Assembly (NCBI GenBank): GCA_947488305.1
Contig: CANKZM010000003.1
Location: 310,001-374,000 of the forward strand
Direction of reading: 5' to 3'
DNA: 64,000 bases
Source of the DNA: an uncultured Roseobacter sp.
Lineage (GTDB): Bacteria; Pseudomonadota; Alphaproteobacteria; Rhodobacterales; Rhodobacteraceae
In this document: positions 9,418 through 18,994 of the stretch, piece after piece
How the letters are laid out: every line of letters begins with the position of its first letter
How positions within the stretch are numbered: position 1 is the first letter of the stretch
Notes under the pieces: model-generated
Database searches by the model: none
What the model was told of the DNA's origin: nothing
What the model saw: the letters and a program-made list of their open reading frames with translations, nothing else
Position numbers and translations under genes: made by a program

Positions 9418-10818
9418 ATGTCAGCGCCTGTTGTCACCCGTTTCGCGCCGTCTCCGACGGGGTTTCTGCATATCGGGGGCGCACGCACCGCCCTGTTTAA
9501 CTGGCTCTTTGCCCGTGGGCGTGGCGGCAAATTCCTTTTACGCATTGAGGATACAGACAGGGCCCGGTCAACGCCCGAAGCAACAGCCGCAATCCTCGAC
9601 GGTATGGCCTGGCTCGGGCTTGATCATGACGGCGAGGTTATCAGCCAGTTCGACAATGCGCCCCGTCACGTCGAGGTGGCCGAAGAATTGCTGGCCGCAG
9701 GCAAGGCCTACAAATGTTTCTCGTCCCCCGAGGAGATTGCCGCCTTCCGTGATGCGGCACGCACCGAAGGCAAGAGCACGCTGTTTCGTTCACCCTGGCG
9801 GGATGCCTCACCAGAGAGCCACCCTGACGCGCCCTATGTGATCCGTATCAAAGCACCACAAACAGGCGAAACGGTGATCCGGGACGAGGTGCAAGGGGAC
9901 GTAAGAATTCGGAACGACCAACTGGACGACATGGTGCTGCTGCGCTCTGATGGGACGCCCGTCTACATGTTGGCGGTTGTGGTGGATGACCATGACATGG
10001 GTGTGACACATGTGATCCGCGGCGATGATCACCTGAATAACGCCGCACGCCAGATGATGATCTATGAGGCAATGGACTGGGAAACTCCAGTCTGGGCCCA
10101 CATCCCGCTGATCCATGGCCCGGACGGCAAGAAATTGTCCAAGCGGCATGGTGCGCTTGGCGCACAGGAATATCAGGCCATGGGCTATCCTGCTGCGGGA
10201 ATGCGCAATTACCTCGCGCGCCTCGGTTGGAGCCACGGCGATGACGAATTTTTCACAGACACCCAGGCGTTGGAATGGTTCGATCTTTCGGGGATCGGCA
10301 AAAGCCCGGCACGATTTGATTTCAAGAAGCTGGAAAACCTGTCCGGGCAACATATCGCGATCATGGATAATGCCGCACTGCAGCAAGAAATCGAGGCTTT
10401 TCTGACCACCTCCGCTGCCCCGGCTCTGACCGCGTCACAATTACACATGCTAGGCAAAGCGCTTTATTGCGTGAAAGAACGTGCAAAAACCTTCCCGGAA
10501 CTCATTGAAAAGGCTCACTTTGCCTTGACTGAACGCCCGATTTCCCCAGATGAGAAAGCTGCCAAGGCCCTCGATCCGGTATCCCGTGGTATACTGGGAG
10601 AATTGACGCCGCAGTTGCAAAATGCTAGCTGGACACGAGAAGATCTCGAGACGGTCTTAAACGCATTTGCACAGAGCAAGGACACAAAGTTCGGTAAGCT
10701 CGCGGGCCCATTGCGTGCTGCACTTGCAGGACGTTCGGTCACGCCTTCTGTGTTCGATATGATGCTGGTTCTGGGACAAGAAGAAACCCATGCCCGCTTA
10801 ACCGACGCTGCTGGCTGA
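9418..10818 (+). CDS. gltX: Glutamyl-tRNA synthetase
   Basis: This is a class I aminoacyl-tRNA synthetase charging tRNA-Glu. The 466 residues match the bacterial family. The HIGH-type motif [15 protein letters not shown] starts at about residue 16, and the KMSKS-type motif KKLSKRHGA lies near residue 240. [14 protein letters not shown] and the anticodon-binding helical region follow. Many alphaproteobacteria carry two gltX copies, and the second may have tRNA-Gln specificity; only one is visible here, so which copy this is remains open. gltA follows 105 bases later on the same strand. Confidence 0.94.
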   Translation: MSAPVVTRFAPSPTGFLHIGGARTALFNWLFARGRGGKFLLRIEDTDRARSTPEATAAILDGMAWLGLDHDGEVISQFDNAPRHVEVAEELLAAGKAYKCFSSPEEIAAFRDAARTEGKSTLFRSPWRDASPESHPDAPYVIRIKAPQTGETVIRDEVQGDVRIRNDQLDDMVLLRSDGTPVYMLAVVVDDHDMGVTHVIRGDDHLNNAARQMMIYEAMDWETPVWAHIPLIHGPDGKKLSKRHGALGAQEYQAMGYPAAGMRNYLARLGWSHGDDEFFTDTQALEWFDLSGIGKSPARFDFKKLENLSGQHIAIMDNAALQQEIEAFLTTSAAPALTASQLHMLGKALYCVKERAKTFPELIEKAHFALTERPISPDEKAAKALDPVSRGILGELTPQLQNASWTREDLETVLNAFAQSKDTKFGKLAGPLRAALAGRSVTPSVFDMMLVLGQEETHARLTDAAG

Positions 10819-10923
10819 GGGACTTCCCTGCGGCATGGGCAGCACTATGAAGCGCCTGACCTCGTCTGCGTCGGGCCCCAGGAGGCCACGCGCCGCCTGT
10901 AACGAAGAATGGAAGGACCACCT

Positions 10924-12219
10924 ATGGCCGAAAGCACAAAATCCGCAAAGCTGACCATTGATGGCAATGAATATGATTTGCCCATCTACAGCCCTACCGC
11001 CGGGCCTGACGTGATCGACATTCAAAAACTCTATGGGCAAGCCGGTGTTTTCACTTACGATCCCGGCTTCACGTCGACCGCAAGTTGCGACAGCACGATT
11101 ACATTCATCGATGGCGGCAAGGGAGAGTTGCTGCACCGGGGCTACCCAATCGACCAGCTGGCTGGTCAATCGCACTACCTCGAAGTCTGTTATCTGATGC
11201 TCTACGGCGAGCTGCCATCCGCCAAGCAATTGGAAACATTCGAATCCACCATCACCAACCACACGATGTTGCACGAACAGATGGTGAATTTCTTCCGCGG
11301 CTTCCGCCGGGATGCGCATCCGATGGCAACCATGGTGGGCGTCGTCGGCGCGATGTCAGCATTCTATCACGATAGCACTGACATTTCCGATCCAAAGCAG
11401 CGAGAGATCGCGTCGCACCGGCTGATCGCTAAAATGCCGACGATCGCCGCGTGGGCTTATAAATACTCGATCGGCCAACCTTTCGTGTATCCGCGCAACG
11501 ATCTCGATTACGCATCGAACTTTATTCACATGTGCTTCGCTGTCCCCGCGGAGAATTATGAGGTCAACCCGATCTTCAGCCGCGCAATGGACCGCATCTT
11601 TACCCTTCATGCGGACCATGAGCAAAACGCCTCCACCTCGACTGTGCGATTGGCCTCTTCTTCTGGCGCCAACCCATTTGCCTGTATCGCTGCGGGTATT
11701 GCCTGTCTTTGGGGGCCCGCGCATGGTGGTGCAAACCAGGCCTGCCTGGAAATGCTGAAGGAAATCGGCACGCCAGATCGCATCCCGGAGTATATCGCGC
11801 GGGCCAAGGACAAGAATGACCCCTTCCGTCTGATGGGCTTTGGGCACCGGGTCTACAAGAACTTCGATCCGCGGGCGACGGTAATGAAGCAGTCAGCCGA
11901 TGAAGTACTTGAGCTTTTGGGGGTTGAAGACAACCCGATCCTTGCAACAGCCAAGGAACTTGAAGTAGCGGCACTCGCCGATCCATATTTCGCCGAAAAG
12001 AAACTCTTCCCGAATGTGGATTTCTACTCAGGTATTATCCTTGAGGCGATGGGCTTCCCGACATCCATGTTCACACCGATTTTCGCTGTTGCGCGGACAG
12101 TGGGCTGGATTTCGCAATGGGCCGAGCAGTTGAGCGATCCCAAGCACAAGATCGGGCGTCCCCGCCAACTTTACCTTGGTGAAACAGAGCGCGACTACGT
12201 CGACATCGAAAACCGCTAA
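10924..12219 (+). CDS. gltA: Citrate synthase (type II)
   Basis: This enzyme condenses acetyl-CoA with oxaloacetate to enter the TCA cycle. The 431-residue protein shows an N-terminal beta domain typical of hexameric Gram-negative forms ([20 protein letters not shown]). The catalytic segments are [15 protein letters not shown], the [16 protein letters not shown] histidine region, [15 protein letters not shown] and [13 protein letters not shown]. The start at 10924 follows GGAAGGA. A 15-base upstream extension is possible but starts inside the ribosome site. A terminator follows. Confidence 0.96.
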   Translation: MAESTKSAKLTIDGNEYDLPIYSPTAGPDVIDIQKLYGQAGVFTYDPGFTSTASCDSTITFIDGGKGELLHRGYPIDQLAGQSHYLEVCYLMLYGELPSAKQLETFESTITNHTMLHEQMVNFFRGFRRDAHPMATMVGVVGAMSAFYHDSTDISDPKQREIASHRLIAKMPTIAAWAYKYSIGQPFVYPRNDLDYASNFIHMCFAVPAENYEVNPIFSRAMDRIFTLHADHEQNASTSTVRLASSSGANPFACIAAGIACLWGPAHGGANQACLEMLKEIGTPDRIPEYIARAKDKNDPFRLMGFGHRVYKNFDPRATVMKQSADEVLELLGVEDNPILATAKELEVAALADPYFAEKKLFPNVDFYSGIILEAMGFPTSMFTPIFAVARTVGWISQWAEQLSDPKHKIGRPRQLYLGETERDYVDIENR

Positions 12220-12241
12220 GGCGGTTCTGACATAAGAACGC

Positions 12242-12275
12242 AGGGCCGGTGACGCTTGTCGCTCCGGCCCTTTTC
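12242..12275 (+). terminator. Rho-independent terminator of gltA
   Basis: AGGGCCGG (12242-12249) pairs with CCGGCCCT (12264-12271) around a 14-base loop and runs into TTTT. It lies 22 bases after the gltA stop. Confidence 0.8.
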
Positions 12276-12402
12276 ATTTCGAATCACACGAAGCAAATGC
12301 GGGCTGAACGCAGGTTACCGATGCGCGATTTGGCGCAGCCGTGGATGAACTATGGCCAGAATGTGGCATTGTTTCCTCAAACGCCCCAATACTCCGACAA
12401 AA

Positions 12403-12432
12403 TTGACGAACGGGCTGACATCGCCCTATGGT
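12403..12432 (+). promoter_or_regulatory. Possible promoter of the small unknown gene
   Basis: TTGACG at 12403-12408 and TATGGT at 12427-12432, with an 18-base spacer, resemble a sigma-70 promoter. They lie about 30 bases before the ATG at 12465. The match is moderate and not otherwise supported. Confidence 0.35.
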
Positions 12433-12464
12433 CTGCGGGCTAAAGCTTTGTTTTAGCGGCGTTA

Positions 12465-12875
12465 ATGAACATTGACCGAGACAAGAGGGGGATGGGCCTT
12501 GATCAACGGTCGCGCAAACCGCGCGTTTCTGGGCCCGTCCAAAGTCAATGTGCGAATTCTGTCATGCAAAAACAAAGCCCGTCTACGACCCGGCACGCCA
12601 AGCAATTCACCGGCGCCCTGAATATGATGGCAACGATGGATACGGGCCCCGATGGCGCCCTGATATCAGGGGACCCGGCCGACGAAGGGCGCATCACGGT
12701 CGTCTACAACCACGGTGACGCGCCGCCGGAGATCACCATAAGTGATACCGGCGGATATGCTCAGACGGTTCTGGCAAACGGTGTGGCTGTCGCTGTGGTC
12801 GCCCGGGCGGACGGCACGAGACTTGATGCGAGCGACGTGTTGCTGGTCGAAAGGTTTGTCGTTAGACCTCAATAA
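12465..12875 (+). CDS. Hypothetical protein
   Basis: I do not recognise a family. The frame gives 136 residues. The first 50 are polar and basic, without a signal peptide. The rest (from about FTGALNMMATMDTGPDGAL, through ITVVYNHGDAPPEITISDTGG, to GVAVAVVARADGT and DVLLVERFV) has the alternating hydrophobic pattern of beta strands. The start is uncertain: ATG at 12465 fits the possible promoter upstream, but ATG codons at 12492 or further inside could also serve. It stands alone between the gltA terminator and a convergent hydratase gene. It is more likely real than not, because the opposite frames are poorer. Confidence 0.5.
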   Translation: MNIDRDKRGMGLDQRSRKPRVSGPVQSQCANSVMQKQSPSTTRHAKQFTGALNMMATMDTGPDGALISGDPADEGRITVVYNHGDAPPEITISDTGGYAQTVLANGVAVAVVARADGTRLDASDVLLVERFVVRPQ

Positions 12876-12885
12876 CCCGCTGAAG

Positions 12886-13662
12886 TTATCGCCCTTCAAA
12901 GCGTGGAGCGCGTTTTTCGTTGAACGCCAGCACACCTTCCTTGAAGTCCCGCGATTTGCCGCAGGCCCCCTGCTGGCGGGCTTCAAACGTTAGCTGACTT
13001 TCAAAATCATTGCCCCAACTGCCACGGATTGCTTTTTTGATCGCGGCATAGGCGGCGGTCGGACCAGACGCCAAATGAGCTGCTCGGGCACGCCAATGCG
13101 CATCAAACCTGTCGTCTGGTACTGCCTCCCAGATCATGCCCCAGTCGTCAGCTTGTCGGGCCGTAATCTTGTCTGCGAACAAGGCTGCTCCCATGGCCTT
13201 AGCGGTTCCCATACTGCGTGGCAGCACATAGGTGCCGCCTGCGTCAGGGATCAATCCGATACGCGAGAACGCTTGCAAGAAATAAGCACTTTCTGAAGCG
13301 ATCACCACGTCCGCCGCCAATGCGAGATTGGCTCCAGCACCCGCTGCCGGTCCATTGACCGCAGCGATGGTCGGAACCGGACATTCTGAAATGGCCCGGA
13401 TCAAGGGGGCGTACTCATCTCGCAAGGTCCGTTCCAGGTCAAGGTTGGCGGCGCTCACCCGGTCGCCGAGATCCTGACCTGAACAAAACGCCGTGCCAGC
13501 GCCGGTCAGGACGACACACCGTGCCACTTTTCCAGCTTCGGTCACCACATAGGAAAGCTCCGCCCGCATTTGTGTTGTGAGCGCGTTCATCTTTTCGGGC
13601 CGGTTGAGCGTGATGACGGCAACCCCATCCGCCAAAGCGTACGTCAATGTGTGATATTCCAT
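12886..13662 (-). CDS. Enoyl-CoA hydratase/isomerase family protein, PaaG-like
   Basis: This is a 258-residue crotonase-fold enzyme acting on acyl-CoA thioesters. The CoA-binding and oxyanion segments are GAGTAFCSGQDLGDR near residue 55 and PTIAAVNGPAAGAGANLALAAD near 100. SRIGLIPDAGGTYVLPR and EGVLAFNEKRAPRF follow. The run CSGQDL...GLIPDAGGT...WGMIWEAVPD resembles PaaG, the epoxyphenylacetyl-CoA isomerase, more than the classical hydratase. No other phenylacetate genes are nearby, so the substrate is undecided. It ends close to the convergent unknown gene and follows the ccm group on the same strand, with 71 bases between. Confidence 0.85.
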   Translation of the reverse strand: MEYHTLTYALADGVAVITLNRPEKMNALTTQMRAELSYVVTEAGKVARCVVLTGAGTAFCSGQDLGDRVSAANLDLERTLRDEYAPLIRAISECPVPTIAAVNGPAAGAGANLALAADVVIASESAYFLQAFSRIGLIPDAGGTYVLPRSMGTAKAMGAALFADKITARQADDWGMIWEAVPDDRFDAHWRARAAHLASGPTAAYAAIKKAIRGSWGNDFESQLTFEARQQGACGKSRDFKEGVLAFNEKRAPRFEGR

Positions 13663-13733
13663 GTGAAATCCTTAGACTTGGAATTTGCGGCTACCCTAAC
13701 AGTTTCAGTCGCAGGAAAAAGCCGAACGAAGCG

Positions 13734-14189
13734 TCACTCTTTCAGGATTTCCTTGAGCCGCGCAACCTCATCAGGCGAAAGCGCTTCTTCCTGGGCCGCT
13801 GGCGCTTTTTCTCGTCCGCGCAGATACATCAGCCCTACCCCCATCGCCACAAGCAACATCAGGGGACCTGCCGCCCACAAAAGCCAGTTCGAGCCTCCGA
13901 TCGTCGGTTTCAGCAGGACAAACTCGCCATACCGGGCGACGATGAAATCAACGACTTCCTGATCCGTATCGCCGTCCACCAAACGATCACGAACCAGCAG
14001 GCGCAGATCCTTGGCGATATTCGCGTGGCTTTCGTCGATGCTCTCGTTCTGACAGACCGGGCAGCGCAGCCCCTTGGATATCTCCCGCGCCCGCTCCTCC
14101 AGGACAGGATTTTCCAGAACCTCGTCGGGCTGTACCGCCCAAAGTGTTGCCGGCCAAAGCAAAAGAAAGATCAGCAGGACCCGTATCAT
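13734..14189 (-). CDS. ccmH: Cytochrome c maturation protein CcmH
   Basis: CcmH keeps apocytochrome c thiols reduced and presents them to the haem ligation complex with CcmF. The 151-residue protein has a signal peptide (MIRVLLIFLLLWPATLWA) and the redox motif LRCPVCQ with Cys43 and Cys46 in a three-helix domain. A C-terminal membrane helix (LLWAAGPLMLLVAMGVGLMYL) is followed by a short charged tail. It lacks the long TPR half (CcmI), which must be encoded elsewhere. Its ATG overlaps the ccmF stop by four bases. Confidence 0.95.
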   Translation of the reverse strand: MIRVLLIFLLLWPATLWAVQPDEVLENPVLEERAREISKGLRCPVCQNESIDESHANIAKDLRLLVRDRLVDGDTDQEVVDFIVARYGEFVLLKPTIGGSNWLLWAAGPLMLLVAMGVGLMYLRGREKAPAAQEEALSPDEVARLKEILKE

Positions 14190-16153
14190 TCTGCAGCGAC
14201 CGGCACTTGGCGAGATTTCCGAGCGCCTGCGGCTACACGGAATCGACGGTCAGAGAGACTTAGCAACCCACCAAGCGCCATCAGGCCACTGCCAATCCAG
14301 ATCCAGTTTGTCAGCGGCTTGATATAGGTTCTCACCGCCCAACCTCCATTGGCCTGCTCGTCCCCGATCACGACATAGACATCGCGCGCAAGATCATAGT
14401 CGATCGCTGCCTCAGTTGTCGGCATCTGTGCTACGGGATAAATGCGTTTTTCAGGCCGCAGCTGCGCAATCTCCCGACCGTCTTTGGCAAGGGTGATGTA
14501 GCCCATTGTCGTCAGGAAATTCGGGCCCTCGTATTGGTTCACCTCCGTCAGGGTGATGGTATAGCCGCCCACGTCAAAAGGTTCGTTGAATTGCGCGACA
14601 CGGATGTCTTCCTGTTGCCAGGCCATCAACCCGCATACACCCATCATCGTAATCCCAAGGCCTGCGTGAGCGACCATTTTACCCCAGTCCGCCCGGGGTA
14701 GCCGAAAAAGCCGTGCCCATCTATCAGGTCCCCGGCCCCCGCGCTGTATCAGATCAATGATTGTGCCCATGACGATCCAGGCCGCCAGGAACAGCCCGAT
14801 GGGGCCCAGCAGACTGCGACCGCTTTGCATCGCATAGGCCAGCCCGCCCACTGCAAGCGCCAGCACGAATACATAGCGCAATGGTTTCACCGCGCGGGAA
14901 ATGCGGGCACGTTTCCACGGCATAGCGGACCCAATCGGCAATAGCAGCCCCAGTACCAACATGAAGGGCGAAAACGCCATATTGAAAAACGGAGGGCCGA
15001 CGCTGAGCTTGCGATCAAAGAACATCTCCGCCACCAAGGGCCACATTGTTCCAACGAAGACCACAAAACAGCTTACTGCAAGCAGGAGGTTGTTTGCGAC
15101 CAGCGCGCTTTCGCGGCTCACTATTCCGAAGACACCGCGCGCTTCCATGGCGCCTGCACGGAACGCAAAGAGGATCAGTGCGCCCCCCATAAAGAAGCCC
15201 ATGATCATCAGGATGAAGACACCCCGCTCAGGATCGTTGGCAAAGGCGTGTACCGACGTCAGCAGCCCCGAACGCACGATAAAGGTCCCGATCAGGGAAA
15301 AACCAAAAGCAAGGATCGCTAGCAGGATGGTCCAGCTTTTGAGGCTTTCCCGTTTTTCAACAACGATTGCCGAATGGAGCAGCGCGGCCGCCAGAAGCCA
15401 CGGCATGAAGGAAGCGTTTTCGACCGGATCCCAAAACCAAAACCCGCCCCAGCCGAGCTCGTAATAGGCCCACCACGACCCCAACGCGATTCCAATGGTG
15501 AGAAATACCCAAGCGGCCAATGTCCAGGGACGCACCCAACGGCCCCAGGCCGCATCAACGCGCCCCTCGATCAGAGCCGCGACAGCAAAGCTGAACGCCA
15601 TGCTCAGACCAACATATCCCAGATAGAGAAACGGGGGGTGGAAGGCCAAGCCGGGGTCCTGCAGCAACGGATTGAGATCCTGCCCATCAAAGGGAGGCAC
15701 GGCCAGACGCACAAACGGGTTGGACGTAAAAAGAATAAAGGCAAAAAAGGCGACGCCAATGGCAGCCTGCACGCCCAAAACACGTGCTCGCAAGGTGGGC
15801 GGCAAGTTGTTCCCGAACCAGGCCGCCATTGCGCCGAAAAGGGTCACAATCAACACCCAGAGCAACATGGAGCCTTCGTGGTTCCCCCAAGTGCCGCTGA
15901 TCTTGTAGAGCATCGGCTTGGAGGAGTGACTGTTAAGTGTGACCAGCTGCAAGCTGAAGTCGGACACAATGAACGCCCACATCAATGCGCCAAATGAGAA
16001 AGCCGTCAGCATAAACTGTGCGGTCGCAGCGGGTTCGGCGACGGCCATCCAGGCGGGCCACTTTTTGTGTGCCCCGACCAGCGGTATGATCGTTTGTACG
16101 ATCGCGACCATGAATGCCAGGATGAGGGCGAAGTGTCCGAGTTCTGTTATCAT
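14186..16153 (-). CDS. ccmF: Cytochrome c haem lyase subunit CcmF
   Basis: CcmF is the membrane haem lyase that attaches haem to apocytochrome c in the periplasm. The 655 residues span many membrane helices. The haem-handling tryptophan-rich segment GGFWFWDPVENASFMPW lies near residue 225, and a large periplasmic domain near the C-terminus holds EVNQYEGPNF. ATG at 16153 (MITELGHFALILAF) fits the family; an in-frame ATG at 16195 would add 14 residues and has no better ribosome site. The gene follows the lysis cassette on the same strand with about 60 bases between. Confidence 0.94.
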   Translation of the reverse strand: MITELGHFALILAFMVAIVQTIIPLVGAHKKWPAWMAVAEPAATAQFMLTAFSFGALMWAFIVSDFSLQLVTLNSHSSKPMLYKISGTWGNHEGSMLLWVLIVTLFGAMAAWFGNNLPPTLRARVLGVQAAIGVAFFAFILFTSNPFVRLAVPPFDGQDLNPLLQDPGLAFHPPFLYLGYVGLSMAFSFAVAALIEGRVDAAWGRWVRPWTLAAWVFLTIGIALGSWWAYYELGWGGFWFWDPVENASFMPWLLAAALLHSAIVVEKRESLKSWTILLAILAFGFSLIGTFIVRSGLLTSVHAFANDPERGVFILMIMGFFMGGALILFAFRAGAMEARGVFGIVSRESALVANNLLLAVSCFVVFVGTMWPLVAEMFFDRKLSVGPPFFNMAFSPFMLVLGLLLPIGSAMPWKRARISRAVKPLRYVFVLALAVGGLAYAMQSGRSLLGPIGLFLAAWIVMGTIIDLIQRGGRGPDRWARLFRLPRADWGKMVAHAGLGITMMGVCGLMAWQQEDIRVAQFNEPFDVGGYTITLTEVNQYEGPNFLTTMGYITLAKDGREIAQLRPEKRIYPVAQMPTTEAAIDYDLARDVYVVIGDEQANGGWAVRTYIKPLTNWIWIGSGLMALGGLLSLSDRRFRVAAGARKSRQVPVAAE

Positions 16154-16212
16154 GGGACGGAGTATAAACCGCCCCGTGAATTCATCCAATGACATTCGGT
16201 CGCATCAGGCGA

Positions 16213-16803
16213 TCACATTGTCGCGGTTTTCTTCCCAGTGCGCTGCCAGTCATCCAATGCGGGATTGGCTTCGGGTTGCAGGGATGTGAACCGCAACCGC
16301 GCATCGCCGCCCGTGTCCGCCATACCGGGCGTGGTGGCGCGCAATTGCCGCAACATTGAGATGTTATCCGCCACTTTCGGGGCGGTCGCGAGGCTTTGTG
16401 CAATTGATCTTTGAAACTGCTGGCTCTTAACCTGATGCCGGGCACCAAAATAGAAAGAAACGATGACACCCAACAGCCACCACAGGGGCTCCGGCACCAA
16501 AGCAATGCCCTGCATGCGTTCAGCAAACCAGATCGGGTCCACCATTGCAGTGATGAACAGTCCCAAGGTGCCCAACGCCAGTGCGGGTCGAGGCAGACGA
16601 TTCACACCATCCATGATCCGGTTGAACATGCCGTCGTTACGAGTATCGAATTCCTTGGCGAATTGTTGCAGTACTTCCAGTCGAAGCTCTTGCCCGCGTA
16701 CTGCATTTCCTTCCGCGTTGGCCCTGAACACCTCAGCCGTTTCCTTGATGACATTGCGGTCATTCCCGAAAATGGCCCCTAACAGCCCTGCAATCAAACC
16801 CAT
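16213..16803 (-). CDS. GTA-type holin of three membrane segments
   Basis: The 196-residue protein matches the holin family named for gene transfer agent release. A hydrophobic N-terminus (MGLIAGLLGAIFG) is followed by a helical charged region. The hallmark stretch NRLPRPALALGTLGLFITA (residues 69-87) and PLWWLLGVIVSFYFGARHQ (residues 106-124) hold the other two membrane segments. A polar 70-residue tail ends the protein. In Rhodobacter capsulatus the holin and endolysin for GTA release lie away from the capsid cluster. Here the ATG at 16803 overlaps the endolysin stop by ten bases and has GGAAAGG upstream, so the two are co-translated. A longer start at 16881 would run further into the endolysin gene. 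Confidence 0.85.
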   Translation of the reverse strand: MGLIAGLLGAIFGNDRNVIKETAEVFRANAEGNAVRGQELRLEVLQQFAKEFDTRNDGMFNRIMDGVNRLPRPALALGTLGLFITAMVDPIWFAERMQGIALVPEPLWWLLGVIVSFYFGARHQVKSQQFQRSIAQSLATAPKVADNISMLRQLRATTPGMADTGGDARLRFTSLQPEANPALDDWQRTGKKTATM

Positions 16804-17405
16804 CCTGCAACCCTTTCCTGAAATTGTTGATCCGTGAGATGGTAACGTGGCGAGATGAACTCCTCTGCCCGTCGTATCCACCCCCCCTTCCCACCAGCGC
16901 GGGACCGGGCATATTTTCGGCTTGCCTTGCGACGGTCTGCGATGCGGAAGTAATAATTTCGCCGTGCGATTCCATAGGCGTCTGCCAGATGCTCTGGCGC
17001 TTTCAGGAACGCGTTTTGCGCAGCACCGATTGTCATGGGTCCCAGCACGCCATCTACGACAAGGTCGTGACCCATATCGACCAGCAAGCGTTGCAGTATT
17101 TTGACCGCGTTTGAGCCTGCGTTCACATACATGTCGAATACGGTTGAATGCAGATCGCGCGGCAGCATCGCGATCAACGGTTTTTCGAAGTAGTGTTTTT
17201 CGAAAATCTCAATGGCTTGCTCTTTGGTCAGCGCGCGGACATCCGCCACTGTCACAGAGCCGTCTCGATCAAGATCGAGGCCCAAATTGCGCATCGTATG
17301 AATCGTAACGCCGAAATTGGTTGCACCACCGGGATCGTCAGGATCGTTGACGAAGCCGCCTTCGCGTTCCACGATTTCCGCTGCAATTTGCCGAACTGTC
17401 TGCAT
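16794..17405 (-). CDS. GTA-type endolysin, glycoside hydrolase family 108
   Basis: This 203-residue protein is a predicted N-acetylmuramidase that cuts peptidoglycan glycan strands so that GTA particles can leave the cell. The catalytic motif is EGGFVNDPDDPGGATNFGVT with Glu15. An EF-hand-like loop, DLDRDGSVTVAD (residues 44-55), follows. The C-terminal half holds the peptidoglycan-binding part of the family (VDGVLGPMTIGAAQNAF). There is no signal peptide, consistent with release through a holin. I chose ATG at 17405 because AGAGGG lies just upstream. It sits between ccmE and ccmF on the same strand. Confidence 0.87.
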   Translation of the reverse strand: MQTVRQIAAEIVEREGGFVNDPDDPGGATNFGVTIHTMRNLGLDLDRDGSVTVADVRALTKEQAIEIFEKHYFEKPLIAMLPRDLHSTVFDMYVNAGSNAVKILQRLLVDMGHDLVVDGVLGPMTIGAAQNAFLKAPEHLADAYGIARRNYYFRIADRRKASRKYARSRAGGKGGWIRRAEEFISPRYHLTDQQFQERVAGWV

Positions 17406-17454
17406 GTGACCCTCTTCGCGCGATTTCATTCGCGCCCAAGACGGTCATAAACCG

Positions 17455-17470
17455 GTTAATCGCCTTTAAC
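17455..17470. promoter_or_regulatory. Palindrome GTTAA-N6-TTAAC upstream of the lysis cassette
   Basis: GTTAATCGCCTTTAAC is a perfect 5-base inverted repeat with a 6-base spacer, 50 bases before the endolysin start and just after ccmE. It resembles a CtrA site (TTAA-N7-TTAA) but the spacer is one base short. It may be a binding site for a GTA regulator; this is inference. Confidence 0.4.
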
Positions 17471-17483
17471 CCGGGCGTACGGT

Positions 17484-17927
17484 CTACCCTTCAGTGCCCT
17501 TGTAGACGCCTTGTTCCTTCAGCGCGTCCACTACCTCGGCAGGCATGTAGGTCTCATCGTGTTTTGCAAGTATTTCAGTGGCTTCAAAGGTTCCGTTAAT
17601 GTATCTTCCAGTCCCCACCATCCCTTGATTTTCTTCAAAAAGATCTGGCAGCACACCGGTATATGTCACGGGAACAACACCATTCCCGTCGGTCACGCTG
17701 AACCTGATCGTTTCGCCCTGCCCCCGAACGATAGAGCCTTCCTGCACCAATCCGCCAATGCGGAACACTTCGCTAGGCGCAGGCGGTTCAGCCAAAATCT
17801 GGGTCGGTGCACGGAAAAAATTGATCCCATCCCGCATGGCGTACCCAATCAGCACAGTCGAAAGCACCAAAGCCACCGCGGCGAGCGCGATGACTTGAAT
17901 TCGCCTTTGCTTTTTCAGGTTCTTCAT
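17484..17927 (-). CDS. ccmE: Cytochrome c-type biogenesis haem chaperone CcmE
   Basis: CcmE binds haem covalently in the periplasm and hands it to CcmF. The 147-residue protein has a basic N-terminus, one membrane anchor (QVIALAAVALVLSTVLIGYA) and an OB-fold domain. The haem-binding His123 and nearby Tyr127 sit in LAKHDETYMP. It starts six bases after the argC stop, so it is probably transcribed with argC, and it lies upstream of the GTA lysis pair. Confidence 0.95.
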   Translation of the reverse strand: MKNLKKQRRIQVIALAAVALVLSTVLIGYAMRDGINFFRAPTQILAEPPAPSEVFRIGGLVQEGSIVRGQGETIRFSVTDGNGVVPVTYTGVLPDLFEENQGMVGTGRYINGTFEATEILAKHDETYMPAEVVDALKEQGVYKGTEG

Positions 17928-17933
17928 AACCCC

Positions 17934-18962
17934 TCACGGAAACAGCGGTGCCATCGTCAGCGCCGTGGTCTCCTCAATACCTAACATCAGGTTGGCGTTT
18001 TGCAACGCTTGCCCGCTCGATCCCTTGGTCAGGTTATCAAGCGCTGCAATCACGGTCGAGCGCCCGGAGGTACGGTCTGCAACAACACCAATATGGCAGT
18101 AATTTGAACCTCTTACGTCCCGCGTGCTGGGCGTTTCGCCCAACGGCAGCACCTCCAGAAAGGGCTCATCGGCATAGGCCTGCGACAACGTGGCATGCAA
18201 AACCTCCGCATCGCCATAAACATAGCCGGTCGCGAGGATCCCGCGATTAGCGGGCACCAAATGCGGCGTGAACTGTATGTTTACCGGCCGCCCAGCAAGT
18301 TTTGAAAACTCCTGATCAAACTCACCAAGATGTCTGTGGGTGCTCCCCACCGCATAGGCGTGATAGCCTTCTGAAAGTTCAGCGTGCAAAAGGTTTTCCT
18401 TCAGGCTGCGCCCTGCGCCGGACACTGCGCATTTGAGGTCAAGGATGATCTGGTCAAGATCTATGACACCTGCAGATATCAGGGGGCGCAGCATGAATTG
18501 GCCCGTTGCAGCGTTACAGCCCGTGCCTGCCACAAGCCGTGCGTTACGGATCTCCTCCCGGTAAAATTCGGTGAGACCGTAGACAGCTTCCTTTTGCTGT
18601 TCCACCGCCGCATGCGGATTGCCATACCATTTCTCATAGTCGTCCGGGTTCCGCAGCCGGAAATCCGCGCTGAGATCCACGATCTTGAGCGTTTGCGGCA
18701 AGCCCGCGATCACTTCCTGACTGGTCTTATGCGGCAAGGCGCAAAAACACAGATCAATCTCCGCAAAATCGATTTCCGAAATTTGCACGAGCGACGGCAG
18801 AGTAAGGTGGCGCAGGTGCGGAAAGACCTGCGCAATGGTTTGGCCCGCCTTGGAGTTGGCCCCCAAGGCGACAATTTGCATCTTCGGGTGGTCGGCAATC
18901 AGCCGTATGAGTTCAGCGCCGGTATATCCCGAGGCGCCAAGGATAGCGATTGAGTAAGTCAT
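17934..18962 (-). CDS. argC: N-acetyl-gamma-glutamyl-phosphate reductase
   Basis: ArgC reduces N-acetylglutamyl phosphate to the semialdehyde in arginine synthesis. The 342 residues carry an N-terminal NADP-binding motif [15 protein letters not shown], the catalytic Cys149 in [11 protein letters not shown], and the C-terminal family segments [14 protein letters not shown] and RGSNYCHIG. The length is standard. It starts 32 bases after the murI stop and precedes ccmE closely. Confidence 0.96.
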   Translation of the reverse strand: MTYSIAILGASGYTGAELIRLIADHPKMQIVALGANSKAGQTIAQVFPHLRHLTLPSLVQISEIDFAEIDLCFCALPHKTSQEVIAGLPQTLKIVDLSADFRLRNPDDYEKWYGNPHAAVEQQKEAVYGLTEFYREEIRNARLVAGTGCNAATGQFMLRPLISAGVIDLDQIILDLKCAVSGAGRSLKENLLHAELSEGYHAYAVGSTHRHLGEFDQEFSKLAGRPVNIQFTPHLVPANRGILATGYVYGDAEVLHATLSQAYADEPFLEVLPLGETPSTRDVRGSNYCHIGVVADRTSGRSTVIAALDNLTKGSSGQALQNANLMLGIEETTALTMAPLFP

Positions 18963-18994
18963 GGCTCTAAGTCCGTTTTGAATTTGTTTTGAAG

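Noticed and set aside
16154-16195. Earlier ccmF start at 16195
   Set aside because: It adds 14 residues not typical of the family and has no better ribosome site.
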